A DNA stretch of 64,000 nt from a bacterium. GTDB lineage: Bacteria > Zhuqueibacterota > Zhuqueibacteria > Residuimicrobiales > Residuimicrobiaceae. This document shows, piece after piece, positions 43,705 through 55,541 of the stretch. A program made the position numbers and the translations under genes. Numbering within the stretch: position 1 is the first letter of the stretch; each line of letters opens with the position of its first letter. Under the pieces are notes generated by a model. The model was not told the DNA's origin. It searched no databases and saw only the letters and a list, made by a program, of their open reading frames with translations. The stretch is from assembly GCA_029565685.1 (NCBI GenBank), contig JAKQNR010000052.1:157290-221289 (forward strand), read 5' to 3'.

Positions 43705-44088
43705 AGAGCCTCCTTTTGTGTTGTGAAAGCGTGCAGCGTCATTCCCGGCTGGAACGGCTCCAGCCGGGCGGCATACCTCCGCTCGTGCTTTCGATGGGCT
43801 ATGAACCGGGGATCGAAACCATCTAGAACGACTGTGCCGGAGCGGGTTTCCGCTCAGCGCCGCTAAGCAGTCGCTCCGGCGGGACGGAGCTTTTTACAGC
43901 GTGTGCTCGTTCTAGGGTACGAGAAAACCCCACCCCGGTTACAAAAAACGGACAACCGAGGTTCGGCTGCAACCGATGTCCACTGTTTTTCGTCCTGCAA
44001 AAAAAACTATTTATCTTGAGAGAAAAATTGTTTAAATTACAGACTGAGCAAAAACGACAAATCGTTAACCTGCTACTCAGGAGATCAT
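43705..44088. other. Intergenic region with inverted repeats before efp
   Basis: This 384-base gap has no gene. CCCGGCTGGA (43744-43753) and TCCAGCCGGG (43759-43768) form a perfect 10-bp stem with a 5-base loop. GCCGGAGCG (43836-43844) can pair with CGCTCCGGC (43872-43880). Inside it AGCGG/CCGCT (43841-43854) offers a competing hairpin. The last 100 bases are AT-rich and probably hold the efp promoter, not precisely assignable. Confidence 0.55.
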
Positions 44089-44655
44089 ATGGCTTCTATT
44101 TCTGAATTCCGGACCGGTTTGGCAATCCGTTTCAACAACGATATCTGGATTATTACGGAATTTCAACATGTCACGCCCGGCAACTGGCGGGCGATGGTTC
44201 GCACCCGTTTAAAGAACGCCCGCACCGGCCGCGTCATCGACAACACTTTTCGCATGACCGATAATATCGAGGAGGTGCGTCTGGATACCAAACAGATGCA
44301 GTTTCTCTATGAAGCGGACGGCCATCTTTATTTCATGGATTCCGAGACCTATGAACAAACGTTTATTCCGGCTGAGATGCTGGGCGATCAGAAAAAATTC
44401 CTCAAAGAGGGCGGTCTGTGCACTATCAATTTTCTCGAAGCTGAGCCGTTGACCGCGGAACTCCCCAATTTCATAGATCTGTTGGTCGTCGAAGCGGAGC
44501 CCGGCGTGCGCGGCGATTCGGCGAGCAATGTGACCAAATTTTGCACTCTGGAGACCGGCGCTAAAATTCAAGTGCCCCTGTTCATCAAAGAAGGGGATGT
44601 GCTTAAAATCGACACGCGCACGGGCAAGTACCTGGAGCGCGTTTCTCGCGGATAA
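44089..44655 (+). CDS. efp: Elongation factor P with Asn at the modification site
   Basis: The 188-residue protein shows the three EF-P domains (KOW-like N-domain, two OB domains) and the C-terminal signature GDVLKIDTRTGKYLERV. EF-P enters the ribosome to relieve stalling at proline runs. In E. coli the tip of the first domain is KPGKGQ with a modified Lys34. Here the aligned loop is TPGNWR, placing Asn32 at that site with an Arg two residues on. None of the known EF-P modifying enzymes (EpmAB, EarP, deoxyhypusine type, YmfI) is in the window. CAGGAGATCAT precedes the ATG. Confidence 0.95.
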   Translation: MASISEFRTGLAIRFNNDIWIITEFQHVTPGNWRAMVRTRLKNARTGRVIDNTFRMTDNIEEVRLDTKQMQFLYEADGHLYFMDSETYEQTFIPAEMLGDQKKFLKEGGLCTINFLEAEPLTAELPNFIDLLVVEAEPGVRGDSASNVTKFCTLETGAKIQVPLFIKEGDVLKIDTRTGKYLERVSRG

Positions 44656-44677
44656 AAAATCCCTGCGAGCTTTTCCG

Positions 44678-44703
44678 GCCGGCGTTTTGCGCCGGCTTTT
44701 TTA
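44678..44703 (+). terminator. Terminator after efp
   Basis: GCCGGCG, loop TTTTG, CGCCGGC, then TTTTTT. It ends at the stop codon of the converging gene. Confidence 0.88.
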
Positions 44704-45024
44704 TTCGCTGTCCTGCCTGCGGACGTTGATTTGAACCTGCACCGGCCTCTCCAGCCCTGCCTCGATCTCCAACCCCTTGAGCGCTGAAAACAGAAAAGGG
44801 CAGGCCCGGTGAGGCAGCTGATCCGCGATGCGGGTGAGGACGCTGTCCGCTGACCGGAACAGCTCGATCATGGGATCCAGGGCAACCGGTTGATTCTGCA
44901 CCGTGTTCAACAGATGCGGACATTCGCTGTCGATGCGCATGCCGATGGCGTCTTCACTGAGCTTGGTGAACTCGAGTGTGGTCTTGAAGCTGTGCTGGGT
45001 AGTGAGGATGTCGACCTGGGTCAT
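44701..45024 (-). CDS. Small conserved protein resembling DUF6951
   Basis: The 107-residue protein is soluble, without signal or membrane span. MTQVDILTTQHSFKTTLEF, RIDSECPHLLN and LPHRACPFLFSALKGLEIEAGL match my memory of a small uncharacterised family (DUF6951-like) with conserved CP motifs. Its ATG overlaps the stop of the GNAT gene by four bases (ATGA), so it is translated from the same mRNA. The two conserved cysteines could bind metal; no function is known. Confidence 0.65.
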   Translation of the reverse strand: MTQVDILTTQHSFKTTLEFTKLSEDAIGMRIDSECPHLLNTVQNQPVALDPMIELFRSADSVLTRIADQLPHRACPFLFSALKGLEIEAGLERPVQVQINVRRQDSE

Positions 45025-45512
45025 GGCTTCTCCACGAGCGGGGACGGAGTGACTCCGTCGTCTTTTTTGACCATCAGAATATGGGGGATTCCGGCCTCGT
45101 CAAACAGATCGCCGATGGGCTGAAAGCCGTGGCAGCTGTAAAAATGGACCAAATGCGCCTGAGCGTGCATTTTGAATTTTTTGAACCCGCGCTGTCTGGC
45201 CACGTCCAGCATAAAATCCACCAGCCGATGTCCCTGGGCGCGGCCGCGCCACGCCTGACGTACGCAGATGCGTTCCAGCTTGGCATAGTCGCCGAGAAAA
45301 CGGATGCGGCCGGCCGCTATGGGCTCGCCGGCGGTCCTACCGCCGGTCTCGCCGAGGATGTGCACACAGGCATATTCGTGCTCATCCACCTCCTCAGCAT
45401 AAGAGACCTTTTGCTCTTCCAGAAACACGATGGCGCGCACCAGATAGGCTTTGATCAGCTCATCCAGCGTCGTGACTATCTTGAAGCGGATGTCTGTTTC
45501 CACAGGATTCAT
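45021..45512 (-). CDS. GNAT-family N-acetyltransferase
   Basis: Start at MNPVETDIRFKI gives 163 residues; ATG 45551 would add 13, and neither start has a clear ribosome site. The fold shows IVFLEEQKVSYAEEVDEHE, AAGRIRFLGDYAKLERICVRQAWRGRAQGHRLVDFML (the V/I-C-V-x-x-x-x-R-G-x-G/A acetyl-CoA loop) and HFYSCHGFQPIGDLFDEAGIPHILM. This pattern is that of the ElaA-like or YjcF-like GNATs, which acetylate small amines or proteins. Its partner downstream is the small CP-motif protein. Confidence 0.85.
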   Translation of the reverse strand: MNPVETDIRFKIVTTLDELIKAYLVRAIVFLEEQKVSYAEEVDEHEYACVHILGETGGRTAGEPIAAGRIRFLGDYAKLERICVRQAWRGRAQGHRLVDFMLDVARQRGFKKFKMHAQAHLVHFYSCHGFQPIGDLFDEAGIPHILMVKKDDGVTPSPLVEKP

Positions 45513-45795
45513 GACGATCGCTCTGACCCCGGATGAATGTGATGCGATCATAGACCGTGCAGGCCGCTGTATGGTTTTCAGCGTTTGAAATTAAATGAAA
45601 TCCGAATAGAATGCAAGCGATTTATCCGGCCTATGCTCTTTAATGATGCCGACAGGGTGATGCAAATAGAATGACAACGGAATAACATGAACAGCCGCTG
45701 CCGGTTTATGTCCAGCTCGGGAAAAGCTGTTGCAGGGACGGCCATTGCGAATTGGCGCCGCAGGCGATGCTTTTCTTTCCAGCCCGCCTCGTACT

Positions 45796-46956
45796 TTACC
45801 GTTCCATCAGGGCCAGGATTTCGATATGAGCTGTGGCTGGAAAGAGATCCAACGGTTGAAGAGTGCGAATCCGGTAGCCTTGGTTCTGCCACAGGGCCAG
45901 TTCCGTGCGAACTCGGTCGATGTTGCAGAAAATATGCAGCACCCGCGCGGGGCAGCGCTGCGCCAGAGCGGGAATCACCGCCGCGTCCGCGCCCTGGTAG
46001 GGCGGATCCAGCACCATCGCCTCCTGCCGTCCGTCCATTTTGGGCAGCCCGCGGCGCGCCACGCGGCCGTCGATGGCCAACGCCTGAAAATGCATACGTC
46101 GGTCTGGATGCAGCCGTTTTTGGTTGAGTCGGGCTGACTTAATCGCCTCGGAATTTACATCCACCCCCCAAACCTCCGCATACCGCTCCGCTAAAAGATG
46201 GCTGAAAAAACCATACCCGCAATAGAGATCGATCAGCCGCTGTTCGGGCTGCGGCGCCAGCATGTCTTCCACTGCGTCGATAAAAGCCGGCAGGATGGAT
46301 TGATTGATCTGCGAGAATGCGGTGGCTTCGTACACCAGCCTCCTGCCGCGGATGTCGAGGTGCAACAGTTGGGAGCCGAAGAGTTTTTTGTAGCTGACCG
46401 CTGCCGGCGGCCGCTCGCTCTCCAGATAATATTCGGATCGGGAGGGATCAAAATAGATGAACACGGCCGAGACCCCCAACGCCGCGTGCTGCAGATGTTC
46501 TGCCAGCAGTTTGCATTTGCGCACCACCACGCCATTCATCTGAGCGACATTGAGGATGACGCAAAAGGTCTCATAGTCGCCGCGGAGGATGACATAGTTC
46601 AAATGCCTGGTCAACTCCCGATAGCCGGGTTTCGCCAGGAAGGAGAGAATGAAATCATAAAGCACGCTATGACCTTCCGCCTCCAGCCGCCGATCCACCT
46701 CCTCCCGGGAACCGGCGCGTTGCCAGAGGATTCTTTCGCCGTGACGGACCACCGTGCGTTTGGACAGCGTGCGATACTGCCGCGGCCGCGGCGAGGGGAT
46801 GACCGGCCGACACGAGGCCGGCCAGTGTTGTTCGCGGGCAAAGGCTTCCAACGCTTGATTCTTCAGATTCAGCTCCTGATCATACGGCAGTTCCACCAGA
46901 TGATCGTTATGGATATACTGAGAGAATTTTTTTTGTCGAATCGTTTGCTGCATCAT
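45796..46956 (-). CDS. RNA m5U methyltransferase-like protein (TrmA/RlmC/RlmD family)
   Basis: The 386-residue protein has the class I SAM fold typical of TrmA/RumA enzymes. FSQINQS is the FxQxN motif, LIDLYCGYGFFSHLLAERY the SAM loop, LDPPYQGAD the DPPR-like motif, HIFCNID carries the catalytic Cys, and DLFPATAHIEILALMER is the terminal signature. There is no N-terminal TRAM domain and no CX5CX2C iron-sulfur cluster. It would methylate uridine C5 in tRNA or rRNA; the target cannot be told. It follows the Ldh-family gene by 22 bases, last in the operon, and no clear ribosome site precedes it. Confidence 0.82.
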   Translation of the reverse strand: MMQQTIRQKKFSQYIHNDHLVELPYDQELNLKNQALEAFAREQHWPASCRPVIPSPRPRQYRTLSKRTVVRHGERILWQRAGSREEVDRRLEAEGHSVLYDFILSFLAKPGYRELTRHLNYVILRGDYETFCVILNVAQMNGVVVRKCKLLAEHLQHAALGVSAVFIYFDPSRSEYYLESERPPAAVSYKKLFGSQLLHLDIRGRRLVYEATAFSQINQSILPAFIDAVEDMLAPQPEQRLIDLYCGYGFFSHLLAERYAEVWGVDVNSEAIKSARLNQKRLHPDRRMHFQALAIDGRVARRGLPKMDGRQEAMVLDPPYQGADAAVIPALAQRCPARVLHIFCNIDRVRTELALWQNQGYRIRTLQPLDLFPATAHIEILALMER

Positions 46957-46978
46957 AGTGTGAAATTATCCAGCGGGC

Positions 46979-48047
46979 TTAAAAAGGAACCGTCACTCCG
47001 CGCTCCCGGCCGATGGTCTGCAGCATCTGCACCGTTTTGTCGTCCAGCGGCACGCCTTCGCGTTTATGCTTTTCGTAGCGCTCTTGCTCTTTCTCGCCGT
47101 GGATGAAAATGCGCGGTTCATCCTTCGCTCTGGCCGAATTTTTCAGGCGGTCGATCAGATCGTCCATCTTTTCGCAAAAGGTGTTGCGGTCGACAAAATT
47201 TTCGATTTTCAGCGCCATGAAAAAATGGGCGACGTTGGCCGGCTGATGCTCACCTTGAGGCCCCTTGCTGTCCACCAGATCGGCATAAGCGCCGCCGGAG
47301 AGCACGCCGCAGAGAATATCCACCAGCACCGCCAGGCCATAGCCCTTATAGCCGCTAAGCGATTCACCCGCGCCGCCCAGAGGCAGAATGCCGCCGCCTG
47401 CGCGCGCAACCATGTTCTTTAGCACATTGGCCGCGTCGCCGGTCACCCGGCCCAGCTCATCCACCGCCCAGCCTTCCGGCATGGTTTTGCCTAGGCGGTC
47501 GTACACTTCCAATTTGCCCCGCGGCACCACGGACGTGGCCATGTCGAGGAAAAAGGGCTTGTTGCGTTTTGCCGGCGCCGTGAGGCTGATCGGATTGGTG
47601 CCGATGATCATATCGCGGCCAAACGTCGGCACCACCAGCGGCGCCGAATTGGTCATGGAGATGCCAAGCAGACCGGCCTCCAGCATCATCTGACTATAGT
47701 AGCCGGCGATGCCATAGTGGTTGCTGTTGCGTACGGTCACCACTCCCACTCCACTGGTGGACGCTTTGTCAATGGCCAGTTGGCTGGCAAAATGACCGAC
47801 GATCTGGCCCAAGCCGGCGCAGCCGTCCACCGCTGCGGTGCAGGGATGATCCTGAATCACGCGCGGCCGCGCCAGCGGCAGGATGGTGCCGTTCTTCATT
47901 CCATCCACATAGCGCTTGAGTCGCGCAACGCCATGCGAAGGTATGCCGCGCAGATCTGCCAGCACCAGGTTTTCGGCGCAGATTTGAGCGTCCCGCTGAG
48001 TGAGGTCAAAGGTTGAAAAGACCTGTTGAATGAATTGCAACAGAATT

Positions 48048-48070
<23 letters not shown>
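46979..48070 (-). CDS. Ldh/ComC-family NAD(P)-dependent 2-hydroxyacid dehydrogenase (malate/lactate type)
   Basis: The start at MAQTINDEILLQF (AGGAGG four bases upstream) gives 363 residues and lies inside the end of the aconitase gene, a 23-base overlap. The family marks are RGIPSHGVARLKRYVDGM, VRNSNHYGIAGYY, NPISLTAPA and FFLDMATSVVPRGKLEVYDR. The Ldh/ComC fold differs from classical malate dehydrogenase and includes malate, sulfolactate and ureidoglycolate dehydrogenases. In an operon with aconitase and isocitrate dehydrogenase, malate-oxaloacetate interconversion is the simplest reading, giving the oxaloacetate needed by the first gene. Confidence 0.88.
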
Positions 48071-50776
<2,706 letters not shown>

Positions 50777-50780
<4 letters not shown>

Positions 50781-52000
50781 GCCTCTTGCCTCGTTGTTTG
50801 AATGTTCTTTCTCAGCGATCCCCATCGGTTCTGCAGATAGGGATCCTGCAGCGTCTCCATCAGATAGTCGCAGAACTGACGGCTGGTGGCGCCATCCGCC
50901 CGGCCGGTGATCACCCGCTCTTTTTCGAAACGGCTGCAGATGTCCAGCGCCATTTCGATCTTTTCCGCATTGGCGATAAAACCGATGTGGCGCAGCATCA
51001 TGGCCGCTGCCCGAATCAAGCTGCAGGGATCAGCGTACTGGCCGCGCCCCTCTTCCATCATGCGCGGCGCAGAGCCGTGAATGGCTTCGAACATGGCATA
51101 GCGCTTGCCGATGTTGGCGCTGCCGGCCGTGCCGACGCCACCCTGAAACTCGGCCGCCTCATCGGTGAGAATATCGCCGTAAAGGTTGGGCATGACCAGA
51201 ACACGAAATTGCGTACGGCGTTTGGGATCGATCAGCTTGGCCGTCATGATGTCGATGTACCAGGCGTCCCATTTGATGTCCGGATAGCGCTTGCCGATCC
51301 GCTCAGCGGTCTCGAGGAACAACCCGTCCGTGGTCTTGATGACATTGGCCTTGGTGACCACCGTGACTTTGGGGATTTTATTGGTATGCGCATAGTTGAA
51401 GGCCATCTCGATGATGCGTTCACACCCCTGTTTGGTCACAGCGGTAAAATCGATGGCCAGATCCTCGGTCACTTGAATGCCTTTGCTGCCGAGGATATAG
51501 GCGCCCTCGGTGTTCTCGCGGAAAAAGATCCAATCGATGCCTTCCTGCGGCACTTGCACAGGCCGCACATTGGCGAACAGGTCCAGTTCGCGCCGCATGG
51601 CCACGTTGGCGCTTTCGATGTTGGGATAAGGCCCGCCTTTTTCCGGCGTCGTGGTGGGCGCCTTGAGGATCACATGACAGGCCTTGAGTTCGGCCAGCAC
51701 ATCATCAGGAATCGCCTTGAGATGTTTGATCCGGTTCTCTATGGTCAACCCTTCGATGGTGCGAAAAGCCACCCGGCCCTCGCGGACCTCCTCCGCAAGA
51801 ACATGCTCCAGCACCCGCTGGGTTTCCTGGGCGATAATGGGTCCGATGCCGTCGCCCCAGCAGACGCCGATGAGGATCGGCTTGAGCGACGCGTAATCGA
51901 TCCATTGCGCATTTTTTTTCATCTCCGCCACGCGCGCCAGCTGCTCTTCGATCAGCGCACTGAAATGGGCTTTGGCTTTTTCCAATTCGGAAGAGGACAT
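50777..52000 (-). CDS. icd: Isocitrate dehydrogenase (isocitrate/isopropylmalate dehydrogenase family)
   Basis: The 407-residue protein carries GDGIGPIIAQ, the substrate loop ESANVAMRRELDLFANVRPVQ (with the Ser used by isocitrate enzymes), FFRENTEGAY, MPNLYGDILTDEAAEFQGGVG and FEAIHGSAPR. It oxidises isocitrate to 2-oxoglutarate. The coenzyme (NAD or NADP) is not clear because the segment after HGSAP has an unusual MMEEGRGQYADP insertion. Homoisocitrate or isopropylmalate cannot be excluded from sequence, but the neighbouring AcnA favours isocitrate. It ends in an ATGA overlap with acnA. Confidence 0.88.
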
Positions 52001-52031
52001 AGGGGCTTTTCCTTTCTATCGGTTATAACCT

Positions 52032-53909
52032 TCAGGGGTGATTGCTCGGTCGCTTCGGCTTATGGTCTATGATACGTTGGTTGATTTGCTTCAGCTCTGT
52101 TTCGATCCGTCCCAGCATCAGGCGGCAGTACGAATCGTACTCTGCGCTGCACTTCAGCGCCTCTTCCTTCAGCCCTTTTTCCACTAGGGCGATAAAGGCG
52201 TTCAAAGAAGACGCTGACACCGGCATCGGCTGCGCCGCCCAGTCCACCAGCGATTGTTCGATCTCTTCATAGTGCGCCTGAAACGGCCGCTCTTTGACGC
52301 CTTTGAACGGATAGGGGTTGGCGGCGATCTGAAATCCTTTCAAGGCCATGATCAGCGGCTGGTAATCCCGGCCGGCCGTCAGTCTGGGAAATTGAAATTC
52401 CACCACCGAAGACCATTTGCGGTCCGATGGATTCTGATGATGCCGATTCAGCCGCGACAGGCAGACGCCGACCTCCGGATGGGTGATTTCCTCTTTGTAA
52501 ATGCGCCATTCGCGCAACCGCCCCTGATCGTCCTCATGCAGATCTCCGCCCAGCAACAGCAGGCAGAGAAAAAATTGCGGATCGTCGATCCTGCGAAAGG
52601 GGCGGTCCGGCAATATCTCCATACTGATGTGCAGACTGTGCGGTCGAACATCGATATAGTCCACCGCCAGTTCGATCATGCGGCTGAGCACCCAGGCGTC
52701 GTCGGTAGCCGGTTTGCTCACATCGCCCAGCAGACGATAGCGGCCGAAAGCGAGCTCCATAAAACCGCGGGTGCGCACATCCGGCGAAGTCAAAAAACCA
52801 TGATCATCGATATGTGCGCCCAGCTTCCATCCGCGGCGCATGAGATCAAAGTCATAAAAATAATAAAAGCCGTCGTAGACCGGATCCTGGCGTTCCACGG
52901 CAGCGACGGCCTGGACGCCGAGGTTGGAGAACTCGAGTTCCGCGCCCAGCGGATGGTTTCCGCTGCGCCGGTTCTTCTTGACCTGATAGACGATCTCATC
53001 AGCCAGGTCCAGATCAAAGATCTCCTCGGCGATCATGATGGCTGCCACGCCGTAATCGATATAGCGCAGGTCCTCGCGATAGGTGTTGACGCCCATCTGA
53101 GTCATGGCGGTTTGCACCCGCGTCCGCTGCATCTGCAGCAGCTGGAGCGCCATCAATCCGGACAGTGTGTGATGATAATAGTTCGGTTTTGTCTGGACGC
53201 TGCCGCGGTACTGGTCGCGAAATTTTTCCTCTAATTGATTAAAAATAATAAATTTAATTACCATATTCAGATAGGCGTCCGCATAAGCTTGGGCCTTGCG
53301 ATCCGCGGCCAGCCAGTCCAGGGACGGCAGGCTGGCGCTTTCGATTTCATGCTTGATGATGAACGGCGGCAAGCCGGCGTCGATAAAATGCTGACTGAGC
53401 AGTGATTCAACCTCTTCGGACAGCAGTTCGCGGGTGACCATGAGCGACAGGTGTTTGCGGTCCATGAGCAGGTTTCGATCCGCTTTGTTTTCCAGATAGC
53501 GCTCTACCTGGCGGGCGACAAACTCCTCGATCCGATCGCGGTCGTTGAAGCCTTTTTTAAGATAGGGTTTGAGCGCTTTGGGATCGCCGACATAGACATA
53601 GGCCTGAGTGATCTCCGCGCCGATTTTGACCCGGGCGATGCGCCGGTGGTAGAGGTGGCCCTCGCCCTCATATTCGTCCAGTTTTTGTAAAGCAGCCGAG
53701 GTGACGCCGGAGAGCAGTTTTCCGCTGATGCGGGAGCCGTTCCAGGGCAGGGCAAAAGCAAAGCTGTTGCGCCGCTGCACGCGACGATGATCCAGCAATT
53801 CAGCCGGCTGCGCGGAAAAGGAGCGGCCGGTCAGAATGTGAAAATACTGTTCATTGTTCAACGAGCCGTAGACGAACAGCTTGTCCAATGTCGGGTTTGC
53901 GGTTTCCAA
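52032..53909 (-). CDS. Fusion of gamma-glutamylcyclotransferase-like and amidoligase-like domains
   Basis: The 625 residues begin at TTG 53909; no ATG or clear ribosome site exists before LFVYGSL. Residues 11-115 are a GGCT/AIG2-like domain: FVYGSLNNEQ and LDEYEGEGHLYHRR, where Glu81 matches the catalytic glutamate. Residues 116-300 are helical with an unknown fold. From about 317, NHPLGAELEFSN resembles the ATP/Mg-binding GxExEF start of glutamate-cysteine-ligase-like amidoligases. HSLHISMEI and VVEFQFPRL with DYQPLIMALKGFQIAANP follow as in that fold. Known amidoligase operons often carry a separate GGCT gene; here both are one chain. It might make and break gamma-glutamyl amides, with glutamate drawn from 2-oxoglutarate made by the neighbours. 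The second domain is a tentative call. Confidence 0.6.
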   Translation of the reverse strand: METANPTLDKLFVYGSLNNEQYFHILTGRSFSAQPAELLDHRRVQRRNSFAFALPWNGSRISGKLLSGVTSAALQKLDEYEGEGHLYHRRIARVKIGAEITQAYVYVGDPKALKPYLKKGFNDRDRIEEFVARQVERYLENKADRNLLMDRKHLSLMVTRELLSEEVESLLSQHFIDAGLPPFIIKHEIESASLPSLDWLAADRKAQAYADAYLNMVIKFIIFNQLEEKFRDQYRGSVQTKPNYYHHTLSGLMALQLLQMQRTRVQTAMTQMGVNTYREDLRYIDYGVAAIMIAEEIFDLDLADEIVYQVKKNRRSGNHPLGAELEFSNLGVQAVAAVERQDPVYDGFYYFYDFDLMRRGWKLGAHIDDHGFLTSPDVRTRGFMELAFGRYRLLGDVSKPATDDAWVLSRMIELAVDYIDVRPHSLHISMEILPDRPFRRIDDPQFFLCLLLLGGDLHEDDQGRLREWRIYKEEITHPEVGVCLSRLNRHHQNPSDRKWSSVVEFQFPRLTAGRDYQPLIMALKGFQIAANPYPFKGVKERPFQAHYEEIEQSLVDWAAQPMPVSASSLNAFIALVEKGLKEEALKCSAEYDSYCRLMLGRIETELKQINQRIIDHKPKRPSNHP

Positions 53910-53969
53910 AAAAATCAGGTTGTCAATGGCCGTACAGGATTAAACGATGTGCGTTCCGCCCAAAGGGGA

Positions 53970-55331
53970 TCAGACGGAATCAAAGTGTTTTTTGAACAGC
54001 TCGGCCATCTCCTCCGGCGAGATGGCGGTGATGCGGCCGTTTTCATACTGGGTTTCCACCCATTCGAACATTTTAGCGATGCGGGGATCGCGTTTATCCA
54101 ACGCCGGTTTGCCCCGTTTCTGCAGTTCGCGGTTCACCCAGAAACCGACGCCGGCGATGCCGGAGCGATCGGTGATGTTGACGTCCAACGGCCGGTTGAG
54201 AATTTTGCCGGTATCGAAAATATTATAGATCTCTTCGTTTTTAATTACGCCGTCGGCATGGATGCCGGCCATGGTGACGTTGAACCGTTCGCCGACAAAG
54301 GGAAAGTTGGCCGGCACCGGCGTACCGATCTCGCGCACATAATCAGCGATGTCGCTGACCGCGGTCAGATCCATGCCGTTGGTATGACCGGTGAGGGAGG
54401 CGTATTCCACCGCCAGCGCTTCTAGAGGCGAATTGCCGGTGCGTTCGCCGAATCCCAGAAGCGCGCCGTTGACGCTGGCGACGCCGGACAGCCAGGCGGT
54501 GAGGGAGTTGATGTGGACCTTGTGGAAATCGTTATGGCCGTGCCATTCCAGGTTTTCCGACGGAATGCCGAATTCCCGTTGCAGATAAAACACCATTTTG
54601 GGGATGGAGCGCGGCAGAGCGGCGTTCGCCCAGGGCACGCCGTAGCCCATGGTGTCGCAGAGACGGATTTTAATGCGCAATCCGGATTTCTGCGAAAAGT
54701 TCATCAGCTCTTCTGTAAAGGGCATGACGCAGCCCCAAAAGTCGGCGCGGGTCACGTCTTCATAATGGCAGCGGATGGCTTCCAGGCCCGCTTCCGCGGC
54801 TGCCCGCACCACCTGCATAAAGGCGTCCAGCGCCTGTCGCCGCGTTTTTTTCAGCTTTAAAAAGATGTGATAGTCTGAGATAGAGGTGAGCATGCCGGTC
54901 TCTTTCAACCCCACCTGCTTGACCAGCTCAAAATCAGCGGGATTGGCGCGGATCCAGGCCGTTACCTCTGGATAACGATAGCCCTTGCGGCGCACCTCTT
55001 CGAGGATTTCGCGGTCGTGGCTGGAATAGATGAAAAATTCTGACTGGCGGATGATGCCGTGGGGCCCGGAAAGCCGGTTGAGCAGATCGAACAGTCGTGA
55101 TACTTGTTCCACCGTGAACGGCGTCCGCGACTGCTGTCCGTCGCGAAAAGTGGTGTCGGTGATCCAAATCTCGTCTGCCGGTTCAGGGGCGACCCACACG
55201 CCGTCAAAGATCGTTTTGGGTATTTCGCTGTATGGAAACTGATCGCGCATGAGCTGCGGTTCATCGACATCAGCCAACGGGTAATGCGCCGTCGCCCGAT
55301 TCAATAGCCAGGGGTGAGCAGCGGTGGTCAT
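53970..55331 (-). CDS. HMGL-like acyltransferase, candidate (Re)-citrate synthase
   Basis: ATG 55331 with AAAGGAG upstream gives 453 residues (the track starts at TTG two codons earlier). Features of the isopropylmalate/homocitrate synthase family are ITDTTFRDGQQSRTPFT (metal Asp), WHGHNDFHKVHINSL (metal His pair) and FGERTGNSPLEAL. The C-terminal leucine-regulatory domain of LeuA is absent. The family branch with SEFFIYSSHDREILEEV includes, to my knowledge, Re-citrate synthases of clostridia and sulfate reducers. It leads an operon with aconitase and isocitrate dehydrogenase and no classical citrate synthase is present, so acetyl-CoA plus oxaloacetate to citrate is the best reading. Homocitrate synthase is the alternative. 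Confidence 0.75.
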   Translation of the reverse strand: MTTAAHPWLLNRATAHYPLADVDEPQLMRDQFPYSEIPKTIFDGVWVAPEPADEIWITDTTFRDGQQSRTPFTVEQVSRLFDLLNRLSGPHGIIRQSEFFIYSSHDREILEEVRRKGYRYPEVTAWIRANPADFELVKQVGLKETGMLTSISDYHIFLKLKKTRRQALDAFMQVVRAAAEAGLEAIRCHYEDVTRADFWGCVMPFTEELMNFSQKSGLRIKIRLCDTMGYGVPWANAALPRSIPKMVFYLQREFGIPSENLEWHGHNDFHKVHINSLTAWLSGVASVNGALLGFGERTGNSPLEALAVEYASLTGHTNGMDLTAVSDIADYVREIGTPVPANFPFVGERFNVTMAGIHADGVIKNEEIYNIFDTGKILNRPLDVNITDRSGIAGVGFWVNRELQKRGKPALDKRDPRIAKMFEWVETQYENGRITAISPEEMAELFKKHFDSV

Positions 55332-55418
55332 AGGCAACTCCTTTAAATATCAAAACCAGTAAAGCATAACGCAGGCAGCGGCCGGGGGTAAATCCGGTGA
55401 AGAGGCTGAGCGTCAACT

Positions 55419-55447
55419 AGTATAATGGGTTTCGACCATAATGTCAA
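55419..55447 (-). promoter_or_regulatory. Near-consensus sigma70 promoter of the citrate-branch operon
   Basis: On the minus strand: TTGACA (55447-55442), exactly 17 bases, TATACT (55424-55419), about 85 bases upstream of the ATG at 55331. It is the closest match to consensus in the window. Confidence 0.82.
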
Positions 55448-55465
55448 GGGATAATTTCATTGCAT

Positions 55466-55493
55466 TTTACATTGGATTGCACTAATTTATATC
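55466..55493 (+). promoter_or_regulatory. Candidate promoter of the SPOR protein gene
   Basis: TTTACA (55466-55471), 16 bases, TATATC (55488-55493), back to back with the minus-strand promoter and about 48 bases before the ATG. Confidence 0.45.
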
Positions 55494-55541
55494 AGTGCTT
55501 ATTACCATGGTCCGTCAATTCTATAGAAAGTCCAGCGAACG

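Noticed and set aside
45687-46137. Overlapping plus-strand ORFs of 135-146 codons
   Set aside because: They oppose the methyltransferase gene and are rich in Arg and Pro, with no motif.
53970-55331. Annotation as LeuA (leucine biosynthesis)
   Set aside because: The leucine-regulatory domain is absent and the operon partners are aconitase and isocitrate dehydrogenase, not leuBCD.
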